The notes below the pieces were generated by a model that was not told the DNA's origin, ran no database searches, and saw only the letters and a program-made list of their open reading frames with translations. This document shows positions 1 through 9,690 of a stretch of 64,000 bases of DNA, one piece after another. The stretch comes from Planctomycetota bacterium. Lineage in GTDB: Bacteria > Planctomycetota > Phycisphaerae > Phycisphaerales > Zrk34. The translations under genes were made by a program, and so were the position numbers. Each line of letters starts with the position of its first letter. The first letter of the stretch is position 1. The stretch lies in the NCBI GenBank assembly GCA_016125255.1, contig WGMD01000011.1, forward strand, positions 97,970 through 161,969. The letters run 5' to 3'.

Positions 1-1110
1 GGCGGGATTTTGCACACTTTCGATGGCGTGACGGACGATGTAATCCCCGCGGCCGGGCGCAATTGGATGGTGCTCGTGCTGCCTTCGCAGCAGCGCATTG
101 TGCGATACCGACTCGACAATTTCGAACGCGACAAAGTCGGCCCGCTTCCGACAGACGGCACCACACGCGCCGCGCTCATCGGCTACGCGTCCAACGGCCC
201 GCTGCTCATCGGCTCCAACAAAGGCCACCTCGTCGATTTGCTCACGCTCGAGTCCGACGAGACGCGGCAAACCATCGGCGGGCAGGACGAGTACGGATAC
301 TCCATCCGGGTCTCCGCCGACGGGCTGACCTTTGGAGGCATTCCCCTGGGCATCGGGCCGATCGCTTTTACGCGCATGATGCTCCTGCCGGCTTCGACGG
401 ATCTTCAAAACTTTTCGAGTACGAGCGGCGCCTACCGCTATGCTCAACCCAATGCCGACGGCAGTCTCATGTTCATGACCGGACACGCGCTCTACAACGC
501 CAATCTCAAGGAGATTCCCACCACCGCGCTCAACAAGCGCACGCTCTTCCCCACCGACGATCCGCGCTATTTCATCGCGCTGGAGCAGACCAACATCGGG
601 GCCAAAAAGGAAGGGTTGACGCTTGAGATATGCACCGTCGCGGATCGGCGCGTCATTGCGACGATCAAGGGATTCGAGGAATGGGGTCGACACGGCAACC
701 ACGACGATCGCGGACGATCCCTCTGGCTCAGCGAAGGCGTGTTCGAATATCTCGTGCACCCGCAGGTGTTCGTCGTCACCGATGTGGACCGCAAGACGAT
801 TCACCTATACAAGCTCAATGTGCTCGACGAAATGGCCAAGCGCGGCGACTATCTCTACGTCGAGTCCGTCCCGCCGTGCGTGGCCAAGCGCGGCGTGGAA
901 CTGGTCTATCGCGTCGAAGCACAGTCATCGAAAGGGCCGGTCGTCTGCACGCTCGCCTCAGCGCCGCCGGGCGCGATCATCGACCCGGACGGCACAATTC
1001 GCTGGACCCCGCCGGCCGATTTTGCAAACGACACCGCCGCGATTATCGCCGACGTCTCCGACGCAAGCGGCGAGCACGTGCTTCACAACATTGACCTCGA
1101 TGTTCAGTGA
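1..1110 (+). CDS. beta-propeller-like protein with C-terminal Ig-like domain, 5' end missing
   Basis: The reading frame is already open at base 1 (the only early start is a TTG at 10), so this is the 3' part of a longer gene. About 366 residues are visible. The first 270 or so alternate short hydrophobic beta strands with motifs such as LPSQQRIVRYRLDN and SLWLSEGVFEYLVHP, consistent with WD40/YVTN-type propeller blades. The last 90 residues (PPGAIIDPDGTIRWTPP) match the putative-Ig/cadherin-like pattern common in large planctomycete secreted proteins. No catalytic motif is visible. It converges on the pseudopilin gene. Function is unknown; a surface or WD-repeat protein is likely. Confidence 0.6.
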   Translation, partial: GGILHTFDGVTDDVIPAAGRNWMVLVLPSQQRIVRYRLDNFERDKVGPLPTDGTTRAALIGYASNGPLLIGSNKGHLVDLLTLESDETRQTIGGQDEYGYSIRVSADGLTFGGIPLGIGPIAFTRMMLLPASTDLQNFSSTSGAYRYAQPNADGSLMFMTGHALYNANLKEIPTTALNKRTLFPTDDPRYFIALEQTNIGAKKEGLTLEICTVADRRVIATIKGFEEWGRHGNHDDRGRSLWLSEGVFEYLVHPQVFVVTDVDRKTIHLYKLNVLDEMAKRGDYLYVESVPPCVAKRGVELVYRVEAQSSKGPVVCTLASAPPGAIIDPDGTIRWTPPADFANDTAAIIADVSDASGEHVLHNIDLDVQ

Positions 1111-1192
1111 CGCAACCGCGGCTGTTGAACAGCGGGCCGTGACAAGTATCGCGCCAAATCGGCTCGCGTTGCTGAGGCAATGTGGGCTTTTT

Positions 1193-2053
1193 TTACCAGA
1201 GATACGTTCCCGTGTACCCGGGGCTCACCGGGTAGTTGCCGCCGATGCACATGCGGGGCGCGATCTCGCCGCGCGTGTGCAGGAAGGCCCCGCCGTCGCC
1301 GGTCAGCACGGGGTTGTCATCGGTGAGGTAGTCGCTGTAGGGCGCGCCGCTGACGGCCAGGCCGCGCCCGCCGTGCGAAATTTCGTGGAGACTGTTGCTG
1401 TTATAGAAGTTGATGCGGTGGGTGATGAACGTGACGGCGGCGCCGATCTGCGACGCGCGGAGAGGCGGGCGCGGCTCCGAGCCGATCATCGCCAGCGTGC
1501 GCCCGCCGCCCGAATAACCGGCCATCCACATGTACGCCGTGTAGACATTGGCCGCGCTGGAGTCCCATCCGCCGTAGGCCCCATTGGTCCAGTTGCTCGA
1601 AGAGTACACGGACAGGTTGGCCTGATTGGGGACCTTGGCGACGATGGGGCAGGTGAGGAGGGTCGTGTTGGCGACATAAGTTCCGCGCATCAGGTTGACG
1701 ATGCTGTTGGCGTTGCCGGAGCGGCGCTGATAATCGGGCGAGTCCTCATTGCGCGGGACGAACCAGCCGGCGGCGTCGGCGGAGTAGGAAATCTGCGCGA
1801 CGTACTGCTGATGCATGTTCGACTGACACTTCACCAACTGAGCGGCATATCGGGCGAGCTTCATCGAGGGCAAAAGCATCGCGACGAGCAGGGCGACGAT
1901 GGCGACGACGACGAGCAGTTCGATCAAGGTGAAACCATGTCGCACGCAAGGTGCGGCGGGGTGACTGAAGTCACCCCGCCTCGTGCAAGACGCGCCGCGC
2001 GGGGCAGTTCCCGCCGGCAAATGCGTTTCGAGATGAACCGATCCATGTTTCAT
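1193..2053 (-). CDS. prepilin-type N-methylation (pseudopilin-like) secreted protein, copy 1
   Basis: The N-terminal region has the class III signal [20 protein letters not shown], the type IV pilin/type II pseudopilin prepilin peptidase signal plus hydrophobic helix. It is followed by a large globular region like the many planctomycete prepilin-type H-X9-DG/DUF1559-like proteins. The start at 2053 overlaps the upstream stop by ATGA, which supports translational coupling. It leaves an unusually long 39-residue leader, and part of that leader is encoded by a palindromic repeat at 1955-1980. An alternative GTG start close to the GFTLIEL motif would avoid this. It is the last gene of the sigma/FecR/PEP-CTERM operon. 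The paralogue at 41247-42029 occupies a similar place. Confidence 0.8.
   Translation of the reverse strand: MKHGSVHLETHLPAGTAPRGASCTRRGDFSHPAAPCVRHGFTLIELLVVVAIVALLVAMLLPSMKLARYAAQLVKCQSNMHQQYVAQISYSADAAGWFVPRNEDSPDYQRRSGNANSIVNLMRGTYVANTTLLTCPIVAKVPNQANLSVYSSSNWTNGAYGGWDSSAANVYTAYMWMAGYSGGGRTLAMIGSEPRPPLRASQIGAAVTFITHRINFYNSNSLHEISHGGRGLAVSGAPYSDYLTDDNPVLTGDGGAFLHTRGEIAPRMCIGGNYPVSPGYTGTYLW
1955..1980. repeat. perfect inverted repeat inside pseudopilin leader
   Basis: Two 12-nt arms (GGCGGGGTGACT and its complement) are separated by 2 nt. It resembles the other short GC-rich palindromes of the window (11454, 39931, 52651) and encodes part of the odd leader of the pseudopilin gene. Confidence 0.8.
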
Positions 2054-3471
2054 CGGCGGCGTTTGAATGCGAAGAGCCCCATCAGCGCCAGCCCGGCGGG
2101 CAGCGCGGCGGGGGCGGGGATCACGGTGCTGAGCAGGATGCCGCTGACGCCGGCGAAGTTCCCGGCGGCGAGGGCGAGACTGATGTTGAGCTGTCCCAGC
2201 GCGTTGGTTCTGGCGTCAAAGCCGAACAGCGACGCCGTCGTGGTGACGCCGTCGGCCACGCCCGCCCAGAGCGGCGCCAGCGTCACGCCGTTGACGGTGA
2301 TGCTCAGGTCGCCGTTCCATCCCGCGTCGCCGCCGATGAGCTGGACGTAGAACTTGGTGTCGGCGGCCAGGCCGGCGAAGTTGATGGCCATGCCCGTGTG
2401 CGTTGCGCCCATATAGAACATCTGGTTGGCGACGGCGTCGAGCGTCGCGCCGTCGGTGCCGGTGATGGCGGTGGTCTGCGTGCGGACGGTGTTGTCGGAG
2501 GTGAAGCCGGTGCCGATGAGCGAGACGGTGGCGCCGGCGTTGTTGGCGTTGGCGGACAGGGCGATCGGGCCGGCGGGCAGGGAGGACATGTTCACATTGT
2601 CGAAGCCGATGCCGTGGAACGTGGTGCTCACGCCGGGCCCGCTGTAGAGGAAGTTCACGCCGTAGTTGATCCGCGTCCCCGCCGTCGATGCGAACGGATT
2701 ATCCGCCACCCGCGCCGCGTCGGCGAGCTTTTCGTCATCGACCTGCGTCAGGGCGTACTTGGCCGTCAGATACCGATTGACCGCCGCCGTGTCGTTGCCG
2801 TTGAGTACGCCGTCGTAGACGAGCACCTCCGCCACGTCGCCGGCCCAGAGCCGGTTGTTGGCGTTGTTGCCGATGCGGAGGGAGTTGATGTTTCGGGTCG
2901 TGGTGGCGACGGCCTTGACGACCTGAGCGGTTCCGAATCCGCCGGGGATGGCGAAGACCTGACTGCCATTGATGGCGAAAGTGCCGCCGAGGGCGAAGTC
3001 GGCGCTGTTGCCGGTGAAGTACGCGGCGGTTTCGGTGGTCGTCTGACGGATGGTGTTATTGCCGGACGAGTCGGAGATCAGGTCCGAGAGCGTGAACGCG
3101 TCGGAGGCCATCGAGGCGACGACGAAGATGGTCTGCGCGGAGGTGTTGAGGATGGCGGCGTTGTTGGAGAAGATCAGGTCGCCGCCGGAGGCCCCGCCGT
3201 CGAACCGGACCGCCGGTCCGCCGGCGATGGCGGTTCCGCGGAAGGTGGGCGTCGTCTGGATGTTGACGTTGACGCCATGCACCTGTTCAGTCCACGCGGT
3301 GATGGTCGTGCCTTCGCCGCCGCTCGTCAGGCCGGTGTCAGCGGAAAGCCGGTACGTCAGATTCGCGCTGGCGACGCTCGGCAAGGTCGCGGCGCCGAGC
3401 GGCGCGGCGGTCCCGGCCAAGCCCAGACCTGCCAGCAACGTCGTCCGGATCAACGTGTTCATCCTGTTCAT
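2050..3471 (-). CDS. secreted LamG-like protein with variant PEP-CTERM sorting tail
   Basis: A protein of 473 residues. It starts with a signal peptide (positively charged MNRMNTLIR, hydrophobic core, Ala-rich cleavage region). A concanavalin/LamG-like domain of about 200 residues follows ([31 protein letters not shown]), then a second beta-rich domain. It ends in [18 protein letters not shown] followed by KRRR: a proline motif, a short hydrophobic helix and a basic tail, the tripartite PEP-CTERM/exosortase architecture, but with P-A-P-A-A-L-P-A-G in place of the canonical PEP. The start is supported by AAGGAG 7 nt upstream, and it overlaps the FecR gene by ATGA. It is probably exported and sorted to the envelope or matrix; the exosortase is not in this window. 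Confidence 0.8.
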   Translation of the reverse strand: MNRMNTLIRTTLLAGLGLAGTAAPLGAATLPSVASANLTYRLSADTGLTSGGEGTTITAWTEQVHGVNVNIQTTPTFRGTAIAGGPAVRFDGGASGGDLIFSNNAAILNTSAQTIFVVASMASDAFTLSDLISDSSGNNTIRQTTTETAAYFTGNSADFALGGTFAINGSQVFAIPGGFGTAQVVKAVATTTRNINSLRIGNNANNRLWAGDVAEVLVYDGVLNGNDTAAVNRYLTAKYALTQVDDEKLADAARVADNPFASTAGTRINYGVNFLYSGPGVSTTFHGIGFDNVNMSSLPAGPIALSANANNAGATVSLIGTGFTSDNTVRTQTTAITGTDGATLDAVANQMFYMGATHTGMAINFAGLAADTKFYVQLIGGDAGWNGDLSITVNGVTLAPLWAGVADGVTTTASLFGFDARTNALGQLNISLALAAGNFAGVSGILLSTVIPAPAALPAGLALMGLFAFKRRR

Positions 3472-5057
3472 GGTGCATCTCCTTCAAGGTGCGGTGCGGT
3501 TTCATTATCCTCTTCGATCGACGGCGCGGCGGTCGCGGTCAGCTTGCTCGCCCGGCCGATCACATCCAGTTCACGGTACACGGAAGGCCCCAGATGCTTG
3601 CCGAACGGCTCGTCGTCATGGAAGACGAATCGAACGGCGACGATGCCGCGCGCCAGCGGGCGACCGTCGCGCGATTCGACGACGACCTGCCGCTCGAACA
3701 CGCCGCGCGAGTCGGGGGAGTTGTCCGGCAGCCGGACCTCCGTGAGCGGCACGAACGCCGCGTCCCCGATGGTGCGGACCAGCACGCTGTAAACCTGTCC
3801 GTCGCGGTTGGGCCAGCAGCCGGTGAGACTTTCGATGCGGTCGATGTCATAGCCCCATGGCGCATCGTCGCTCGAAAAATGCCAGGTGATCGACCCGCCG
3901 TCGAGCGTGGACCAGCTTCCGTGCGTATCGCTGACGTTGGCGCTGTCCCAGACCACCGGACCGTCGGTCAATGCGTCGATCGACTGATTGGTGAACACGC
4001 CCGTCGCCGCCGCCCCTTCGCCCAGCTCGCGCGTCGCCGCGGCGGTCTGAAGCAGATCGTCCGCGGCGACCTTGAACGTGTTGAGGCGCGAGAGCGGACT
4101 GATTCGGCTCGTGATCAATTGCGCATCACAGAGCACCGGCAGCGTGATCGCCTCCGGCGACAAGCGACCCGCCGTCAGCGCCGTCAAAGCGCCCTCCGAC
4201 AGTTCGTGCTCCGCCCCCGTCGCCTCGCGGATCAACACCCGACCCGCCAGCACGCGCACCTGCACGCGATCCAACTCGTCCACCGTCGCGACAAAGCGCG
4301 TGCCCAGGTCCACCACCGACGCCCCGCCCGGCAGGTCCAGCGTGAACCCGTGCGCCGCCGCCGGCACGTACACGCTCAGCGTGCCCGACGCCAGACGGCC
4401 GCGATTGGAGCCCGTCATCGCCAGTTCGCCCGGCCCGATCAGGTCCGCCACCGCCGTCGAACGGAACATCACCTGTGCCGTCCCCGCCGCCAGACGAATC
4501 GGCCCGCTCAGGTCCGAGCCCAACGCGTACTCCGCATCCGCGAACCGCGCGTCCGCCGAAACATCCGACAAAATCGCAAAGTTCCGCGCCGCGGCGGAAT
4601 CGGATTTGGGATTGCGAATTGCGGATTGCGGATAGGGCAGCACAAAGACCATCACCAGCGCGGCGGCGAGCGCCACCAATGCCGCGATCGCCGCCTTGAA
4701 GCTGATCCCTGATCCCTGACCCCTGAACCCTTTTGCGTACCAGACGCTTCGCGGCGAAGCGCCGCTCAGCGTCGGCGTGGGCTCGCTGCGGGCGTCTTCC
4801 GCATCCCCCCACGCCGACGCTGAGCCCGCCTTGGGGCGAAGCGTCTGGTCCCGCGTGAGCGTTTCAATCATCATCCGCCGATGCCACACGAGCATCGCGA
4901 ATCGCTCGCGCCGCTGCGCATCGCCGGCGAGCAGGGCGTTGAGCTTCTCGATCGTCTCCGCATCGCGCTCGTCCGACAGATACGCCATCGCCGCCTCGAT
5001 CAGCGGCGCGTCCGCTTCGTCAAACGTCGGCAGCGACAGGCGGGGGGTCATGCTCAT
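3468..5057 (-). CDS. FecR-like anti-sigma/sigma-regulator, membrane protein, copy 1
   Basis: 529 residues, starting MSMTPRLSL. The ATG overlaps the sigma-factor stop by ATGA; the longer open frame upstream is not needed. The N-terminal 75 residues look like a cytoplasmic sigma-binding domain (IEAAMAYLSDERDAETIEKL). One transmembrane helix follows (AAIAALVALAAALVMVFVLP). The periplasmic FecR domain contains LPGGASVVDLGTRF, and a C-terminal beta-rich domain may bind ligand or carbohydrate. Such proteins relay an envelope signal to the partner ECF sigma. The linker before the helix is encoded by a 111-bp palindromic repeat (4739-4849), and 7-bp tandem arrays lie on both sides of the helix. The paralogue at 45001-46422 lacks these insertions. 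Confidence 0.82.
   Translation of the reverse strand: MSMTPRLSLPTFDEADAPLIEAAMAYLSDERDAETIEKLNALLAGDAQRRERFAMLVWHRRMMIETLTRDQTLRPKAGSASAWGDAEDARSEPTPTLSGASPRSVWYAKGFRGQGSGISFKAAIAALVALAAALVMVFVLPYPQSAIRNPKSDSAAARNFAILSDVSADARFADAEYALGSDLSGPIRLAAGTAQVMFRSTAVADLIGPGELAMTGSNRGRLASGTLSVYVPAAAHGFTLDLPGGASVVDLGTRFVATVDELDRVQVRVLAGRVLIREATGAEHELSEGALTALTAGRLSPEAITLPVLCDAQLITSRISPLSRLNTFKVAADDLLQTAAATRELGEGAAATGVFTNQSIDALTDGPVVWDSANVSDTHGSWSTLDGGSITWHFSSDDAPWGYDIDRIESLTGCWPNRDGQVYSVLVRTIGDAAFVPLTEVRLPDNSPDSRGVFERQVVVESRDGRPLARGIVAVRFVFHDDEPFGKHLGPSVYRELDVIGRASKLTATAAPSIEEDNETAPHLEGDAP
4602..4636. repeat. 7-bp tandem repeat inside fecR-like gene (5 units)
   Basis: Five imperfect copies of GGATTGC-type heptamers, coding for residues just after the transmembrane helix. 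A change of one unit would shift the frame. Confidence 0.75.
4703..4730. repeat. 7-bp tandem repeat inside fecR-like gene (4 units)
   Basis: Four copies of TGACCCC-type heptamers, the same unit as the long array at 63899-64000. They code for residues just before the transmembrane helix. Confidence 0.8.
4739..4849. repeat. 111-bp palindromic repeat within fecR-like coding sequence
   Basis: Outer arms ACCAGACGCTTCGC (4739-4752) pair with 4836-4849, and inner arms of 18 nt (4764-4781 and 4808-4825) pair perfectly. The element stays in frame and supplies the linker of the FecR-like protein. It looks like a mobile palindrome taken into coding sequence. Confidence 0.85.
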
Positions 5058-5578
5058 GACCGCACCTCGCCGCTGATGCGCCGGCGGAAGCATTCGAGCA
5101 GCGCCCGATGCGCCCGCGTCAATGCGACCTTGATCGTATTGGCGCTGCGGCCCATCGCCGCCGCCAGCGCTTCCCCGCTCAGATTCATCCGGTAGCGATG
5201 CTCGATGAGCTGGCGATGATAAGGCGACAACTCGTCGATGCATCGTCGGATCGCGCCCTGCGTCTCGCCCGCTTCCAGCGCGTCGAGCCGATCGAGCGGC
5301 GCTTCGAGCAGGTCCAGCACCTCGCTGTTGAGCACCGCCGGCCGCGCCGCGTCGTGACGCAACAGGTCGATGGCGATGTTCCGACCGGTCGTGCGGAGCC
5401 AGCGGCGCAGATGCACCTCGTTCTCGATCGAATCGCGATGATCCAGCGCCCGCACGGACAGTTCCTGAAGCACATCCTCCGCCCGGTGAAAGTCGCCCAC
5501 CACCATGTCGATCCGCGCTAAAATCGCCGCCCGGTCCGACAGCAGAACGGACACGATCTGTTTTTCCGTGACGGACAT
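5054..5578 (-). CDS. ECF RNA polymerase sigma factor, copy 1
   Basis: 174 residues, the usual ECF length. Region 2 shows MVVGDFHRAEDVLQELSVRA (core binding and -10 recognition). Region 4 shows the helix-turn-helix LSGEALAAAMGRSANTIKVA followed by LTRAHRALLECFRR. This resembles the planctomycete/verrucomicrobial ECF groups that pair with FecR-like regulators. It leads a minus-strand operon: sigma, FecR-like, PEP-CTERM-like protein, pseudopilin, with ATGA overlaps at each junction. It presumably activates its own operon and export genes; targets cannot be read from the sequence. Confidence 0.88.
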   Translation of the reverse strand: MSVTEKQIVSVLLSDRAAILARIDMVVGDFHRAEDVLQELSVRALDHRDSIENEVHLRRWLRTTGRNIAIDLLRHDAARPAVLNSEVLDLLEAPLDRLDALEAGETQGAIRRCIDELSPYHRQLIEHRYRMNLSGEALAAAMGRSANTIKVALTRAHRALLECFRRRISGEVRS

Positions 5579-5709
5579 GATCCGGTTTGGCTCCAGGCGC
5601 GCAAAGAGTCACCTTTATATACGGCCGCGGCGTCGGCGGCGGTACATGCCCATGAAAAAACCTGCCGACGCATCCACCGGCCGGCTTCAAGCATTTGTCG
5701 GTCCGTGCG

Positions 5710-8700
5710 TTATCGCTTGCGGCGCCCGATCAGCCCCGCCATCAGCATCAATCCCGCCGGCAGCGCCGCCGGCGTGGGGATCAAGAGGGCGATCTGGTGC
5801 AGGCCCAGATAGTTGTAGTCGATGCTGTGGCCCTGCTGATTGAGGATCGTGCCGAAGGAGCCGTTGAGCGTCGTGTAGTCGGCGAGGATGATCACCATGC
5901 CGCTCAGCGACGTCGTGATGTTCAAGACGCTTGAAGCGCCGAGCGTCAGGGTGCCGTTGACGCTGATGCGGTCGGCCACGCCGCCCACCTGTTCGAACAG
6001 GTATTCGTTGTTGAGGTTCAGCGCGCCATTCATGGTGAACGTGCCCGGCGAATCGCCCGGCGCGATCGTTCCGTTGACCGTCAGACTCGACGCCGTGATC
6101 GACCCGACGCCGCCGAGCGTCGCGCCGCCGCTCACGGCCCACGGCCGATCGCTGGTGATGCCCGTGTCCAGCAGCAGCTTGCCCGCGCCGACCGTGTTGG
6201 TCGACCCTTCGCCGGTCCACGTCTTGCTCGCCCCCGAAATCGTCCATGTGCCCCCGTCCAGCTTGTTGAACGCGAACACGCCGGTGACGTTGCCCGAGAG
6301 CGTGCCGTCGCCGGCCCCGCGGAGATTGAGCGTGTGGTTCCCGGCGAACGCGGCGTTGACAGCCCCGCTGATCGTCATCGACCCGGCGAGCGATTCGAGC
6401 GTGAGCTGCGCGTTGGCGTTGTTGGACACCGCGCCGCTCCAGGAGTTCGTGCCCGAGAGGTTCTGCAGGTACGTGGTGTTGACGGTCTCGCCCACGACGC
6501 TGATGTTGTTGGAGAGGATCAGCTTCGTGGCCGTGCTCGTAATGTTCGTCACGCCCGCCGTCGAACCCAGCGCGGTGCTGGAGGCGATGATCAGGTTGCC
6601 GTTGGACGCGGTGGTCGTGCCGGCGTAGGAGTTGTTGCCGCCGAGGGTCAGCGAGCCGGAGCCCGAATGCGTGAGGGCGCCGGAACCGGAGATGTCGTTG
6701 TTGACGGTCAGCGAATTGGACCGGTTGAAGGTCAGCGTTCCGTTGTCGGTCACATTGCCGGTGCCGAGCGACCCGGTCGTGCCGCCGTTGCCGATCTGAA
6801 GTGTGCCGGCGGAAATCGTCGTCGCGCCATAGCTGTTGCCGCCGGTGAGGATCAGCGTGTTGGCGGCCGACTTCGTCAGCGAACCCGAGCCGGAGATGGC
6901 GTTGCTCACGGTGATGTTGTCGGAGCGGTTGAAGGCGAGGATGCCGTTGTCGGTGACGGAGCCGGTGCCCAGCGTGCCGATCGTTCCGCCGTTGCCAATC
7001 TGGAGCGTGCCGGCGGTGATGGTCGTCGTGCCGGTGTAGGAGTTGGCGCCGGTGAGGATCGTCGTGCCCGAGCCGAGTTGGATCACGTTGCCGAGCGTGC
7101 CGGAGATGGCGTTGGCGACGGTGATGGAATCGGAGCGGTTGAAAGTCAACGTGCCGGTGTTGGTGACCGCGCCCGTGCCGATCGAGCCGGTCGTTCCGCC
7201 GTTGCCGACCTGAAGCGTGCCCGACGAGATCGTCGTCGCGCCATAGCTGTTATTGCCGGTGAGCGTGACGGTGTTCAGGGCCGACTTGGTCAGTGCGCCG
7301 GTGCCGGAGATGTCGTTGGCGATCGTCACATTGTCCGAGCGGTTGATGTTGAGCGTGCCGTTGTCGGTGACCGCGCCGGTGCCGAGCGTGCCGACGGTGC
7401 CGTTGTTGCCGATCTGCAACGTGCCGGCATTGATCGTCGTCGTGCCGTAGGTGTTGGTCGCCAGCAGCGTCAGCGTGCCCGCCCCGCCCTTGACGAGGTT
7501 CAGGGCGCTGGCGCCGGAATTGATGTTGCCCGAGAAGGAGTTGGCGGAGGCGTTGTTGACGGTGAACGTCGAGGCCGACCCGCCGTTGTTGGTGATGAGC
7601 ATGCTCATCGTCGTGCCGTCATTGACAAGCCCGGCAACGGTCTGATTGCGGGCGTTGAGGTCGAACGTCGCCGTGCCCACGTTCGTCCCGTTGCCCAGAT
7701 GCAGCGTCGTCCCGGTGGGCAGTCGGTCGTTGCCGACGTCGATCTTGAGCAGGCCGACGACGATGTTCGTCGCGCCCTTGTACGTGCTCACGCCGCTGAG
7801 AATCGTCGTGCCGGTGTTGTTGCGGACGTTGAGGTCGACGGTGTTGGCGCCGTCGCTGATGACGCCCGTGACGGTCAGCGAGCCGGCGTCGGCTCCGATG
7901 CGCGTGTTGGCGACGTTGGACAGAAGAATGTTGCCGTCCCAAATGTTGTCGCCGGTCTTGGTCTGAAGCGCGCCGATGTTGTTCGTGCCGGTCCCGGCGA
8001 TAGTCAGACTCTCGCCGGTGACGGTGATGTTGCCTTGCAGCTCCAGCCGGGCGCCGGAGCCGACGGTCGTGCCGCCGACCGTCGAGCCCAGGGCGGTGTT
8101 GGACTGGATGTTGAGCACAGCCGTGCTGCTCAGTGCGATCGCGCCGTTGAACGAGTTGTTGCCCGAGAGCGTGGTGGTGCCGGCGGTGAGCGTCGCGCCG
8201 CTCATGCTGCTGATGTTGCCCGAGAGGTTGGCCGAGCCGCCCGACACGCCCAGCGTCGACATGTTGGTGATGTTGGCCGAGTCGGTGTACGTGCCGCTGG
8301 AGACGGTGACGGAGCCGGAGCCCGAGTGCAGTCCGGTGACGTTGACGGTGCCGCCGGCGACGCTGACGTTGCCGTTGCCGGAGAAGGCATTGGTGAGATT
8401 GAGGATGCCGCCGGTGGCGGAGATGTTGCTGGTGCCGGAGAACGCGCCGGTCAGGTTCAAGGTGCCGTTGGAGACGGTGGTTTGTCCGGAGTAGCTGGCG
8501 GTGCCGGAGAGTGTCAGCGTGCCGCCGGCGGTGGAGCGGGTCAGGGCCAGCGTCCCGCCGCCCGAGCCGTCCTGAAGCGTGCCGGCGTAGGTGAACGTGC
8601 CGCTGCTGTTGTTGATGGTCAGCGTGGCGTTGCTCGCGCCGCCGTTCTCGACGATGCTTGTCCCGACGGTCGCGCCGGTGTCGATCCCGGCGATGGCGAC

Positions 8701-9429
8701 GCTCGTGCTGTTGAGCTGAAGCGTCTTGGTGTTGGCATTGGACCCGAAGTCCACCGCCTTGCCGTTGAGTGCCGCGGTGTTGCCGATCTTGACCGTGCCG
8801 TTGTTGAGCACGAGCGTGTTGTTGTACAGGTTGGCGCCGTTGAGTTCGAGCGTGCCGGTGCCGTTCTTGTTGACGGTGCCGATGCTCGAGGCGAAGTTGC
8901 CATTGACGATGATCGTGCCGGTGCCGTCGAATTGCTGCGTGCCGTTGGAGGAGTTTTCCCGGCTCAGCACGCCGTTGAACGTCAGCGTGCCCGAGCCGTT
9001 GTTGGTGTACACGGGCGCGCTGAGGTTGCCGATGTTGACGTTGAAAATCTGATTGGTGGTCACGCCGGCGTTGATCGTGATGCCCGGCCCGAACACCGTC
9101 GTGTCCAGCACCAGCTTCGATCCGCCGAAGGTGTACGCCGCCGCGCTGGACGTGTCGAAGACGATCTGTCCAATGATGCGATTGGCATCCACGGTGATCG
9201 CGGTGTTGCCGTTGCCGGCGTTATTGAAGGTGGCGATGTTGGTCGTCTGCCCCGAGGTGGTCGAGACGCTGGTGATCCCCGGCGCCGCGCCGCCGGACCA
9301 GTTGGTACCCGTCGCCCACAGCCCGTCCGTCGTGCCGTTCCACGTCTGACTGGCCGCCTGTGCCAGTGATGGAACCATCACGAGCGTACACCACACCCAA
9401 CGCCCAAACCGACGCTGACTGCCGTCCAT
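5710..9429 (-). CDS. giant autotransporter-type beta-strand-repeat protein with variant PEP-CTERM tail
   Basis: 1239 residues from MDGSQRRFGRWVWC, a start with AGGAG at good spacing; the frame extends further upstream without support. A signal peptide ends near SLAQAAS. The rest is Gly/Thr/Asn/Ser-rich beta-helix sequence with many G-T-L-x-L-x-G-x-N-x-Y units, the autotransporter-associated beta strand repeat. Four nearly identical units of about 68 residues lie in the middle. It ends in [18 protein letters not shown] then RRKR, the same variant sorting tail as its neighbours. There is no autotransporter beta-barrel, so export is probably Sec plus exosortase. A surface adhesin or matrix protein is likely. 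Confidence 0.82.
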   Translation of the reverse strand: MDGSQRRFGRWVWCTLVMVPSLAQAASQTWNGTTDGLWATGTNWSGGAAPGITSVSTTSGQTTNIATFNNAGNGNTAITVDANRIIGQIVFDTSSAAAYTFGGSKLVLDTTVFGPGITINAGVTTNQIFNVNIGNLSAPVYTNNGSGTLTFNGVLSRENSSNGTQQFDGTGTIIVNGNFASSIGTVNKNGTGTLELNGANLYNNTLVLNNGTVKIGNTAALNGKAVDFGSNANTKTLQLNSTSVAIAGIDTGATVGTSIVENGGASNATLTINNSSGTFTYAGTLQDGSGGGTLALTRSTAGGTLTLSGTASYSGQTTVSNGTLNLTGAFSGTSNISATGGILNLTNAFSGNGNVSVAGGTVNVTGLHSGSGSVTVSSGTYTDSANITNMSTLGVSGGSANLSGNISSMSGATLTAGTTTLSGNNSFNGAIALSSTAVLNIQSNTALGSTVGGTTVGSGARLELQGNITVTGESLTIAGTGTNNIGALQTKTGDNIWDGNILLSNVANTRIGADAGSLTVTGVISDGANTVDLNVRNNTGTTILSGVSTYKGATNIVVGLLKIDVGNDRLPTGTTLHLGNGTNVGTATFDLNARNQTVAGLVNDGTTMSMLITNNGGSASTFTVNNASANSFSGNINSGASALNLVKGGAGTLTLLATNTYGTTTINAGTLQIGNNGTVGTLGTGAVTDNGTLNINRSDNVTIANDISGTGALTKSALNTVTLTGNNSYGATTISSGTLQVGNGGTTGSIGTGAVTNTGTLTFNRSDSITVANAISGTLGNVIQLGSGTTILTGANSYTGTTTITAGTLQIGNGGTIGTLGTGSVTDNGILAFNRSDNITVSNAISGSGSLTKSAANTLILTGGNSYGATTISAGTLQIGNGGTTGSLGTGNVTDNGTLTFNRSNSLTVNNDISGSGALTHSGSGSLTLGGNNSYAGTTTASNGNLIIASSTALGSTAGVTNITSTATKLILSNNISVVGETVNTTYLQNLSGTNSWSGAVSNNANAQLTLESLAGSMTISGAVNAAFAGNHTLNLRGAGDGTLSGNVTGVFAFNKLDGGTWTISGASKTWTGEGSTNTVGAGKLLLDTGITSDRPWAVSGGATLGGVGSITASSLTVNGTIAPGDSPGTFTMNGALNLNNEYLFEQVGGVADRISVNGTLTLGASSVLNITTSLSGMVIILADYTTLNGSFGTILNQQGHSIDYNYLGLHQIALLIPTPAALPAGLMLMAGLIGRRKR
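6620..7460 (-). repeat. four tandem ~204-bp coding repeats
   Basis: The protein repeats a unit of about 68 residues beginning N-x-Y-G-x-T-T-I and containing GTLQIGN, NRSD and DISG, four times in succession. Copies are similar enough at DNA level to recombine, so copy number may vary between strains. Confidence 0.75.
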
Positions 9430-9690
9430 TCGAATTCTCCTGCGCGAGCGCCTCTGCCTCAATGCAACAAAGTGATCGTTCCAACGCCTCACCCCGCACA
9501 AACGCCTCTGCGGGGCTCACATATCAATTTACCGCGAGAAATCATTTCGTCACCAAAAATCCGGGCAATAATTTTTGATACAGCGCAAGCCGAGTATCGA
9601 CAGTCGCTTGGACGCGATAAGGATTCACCCGCATCGGCGATCGCCGAATCGGCCGACCGGGCGTGCCATCGACCCGCTCGGCTTTACCGG

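Noticed and set aside
5058..5690. N-terminal 211-residue extension of the FecR-like gene
   Set aside because: It lies over the sigma-factor gene in another frame and is Arg/Gly-rich; the ATGA overlap start is better supported.
6334..9369. Long plus-strand open frame opposite the giant repeat protein
   Set aside because: It is a shadow of the repetitive high-GC gene on the other strand; Arg/Gly/Ala-rich and without domains.
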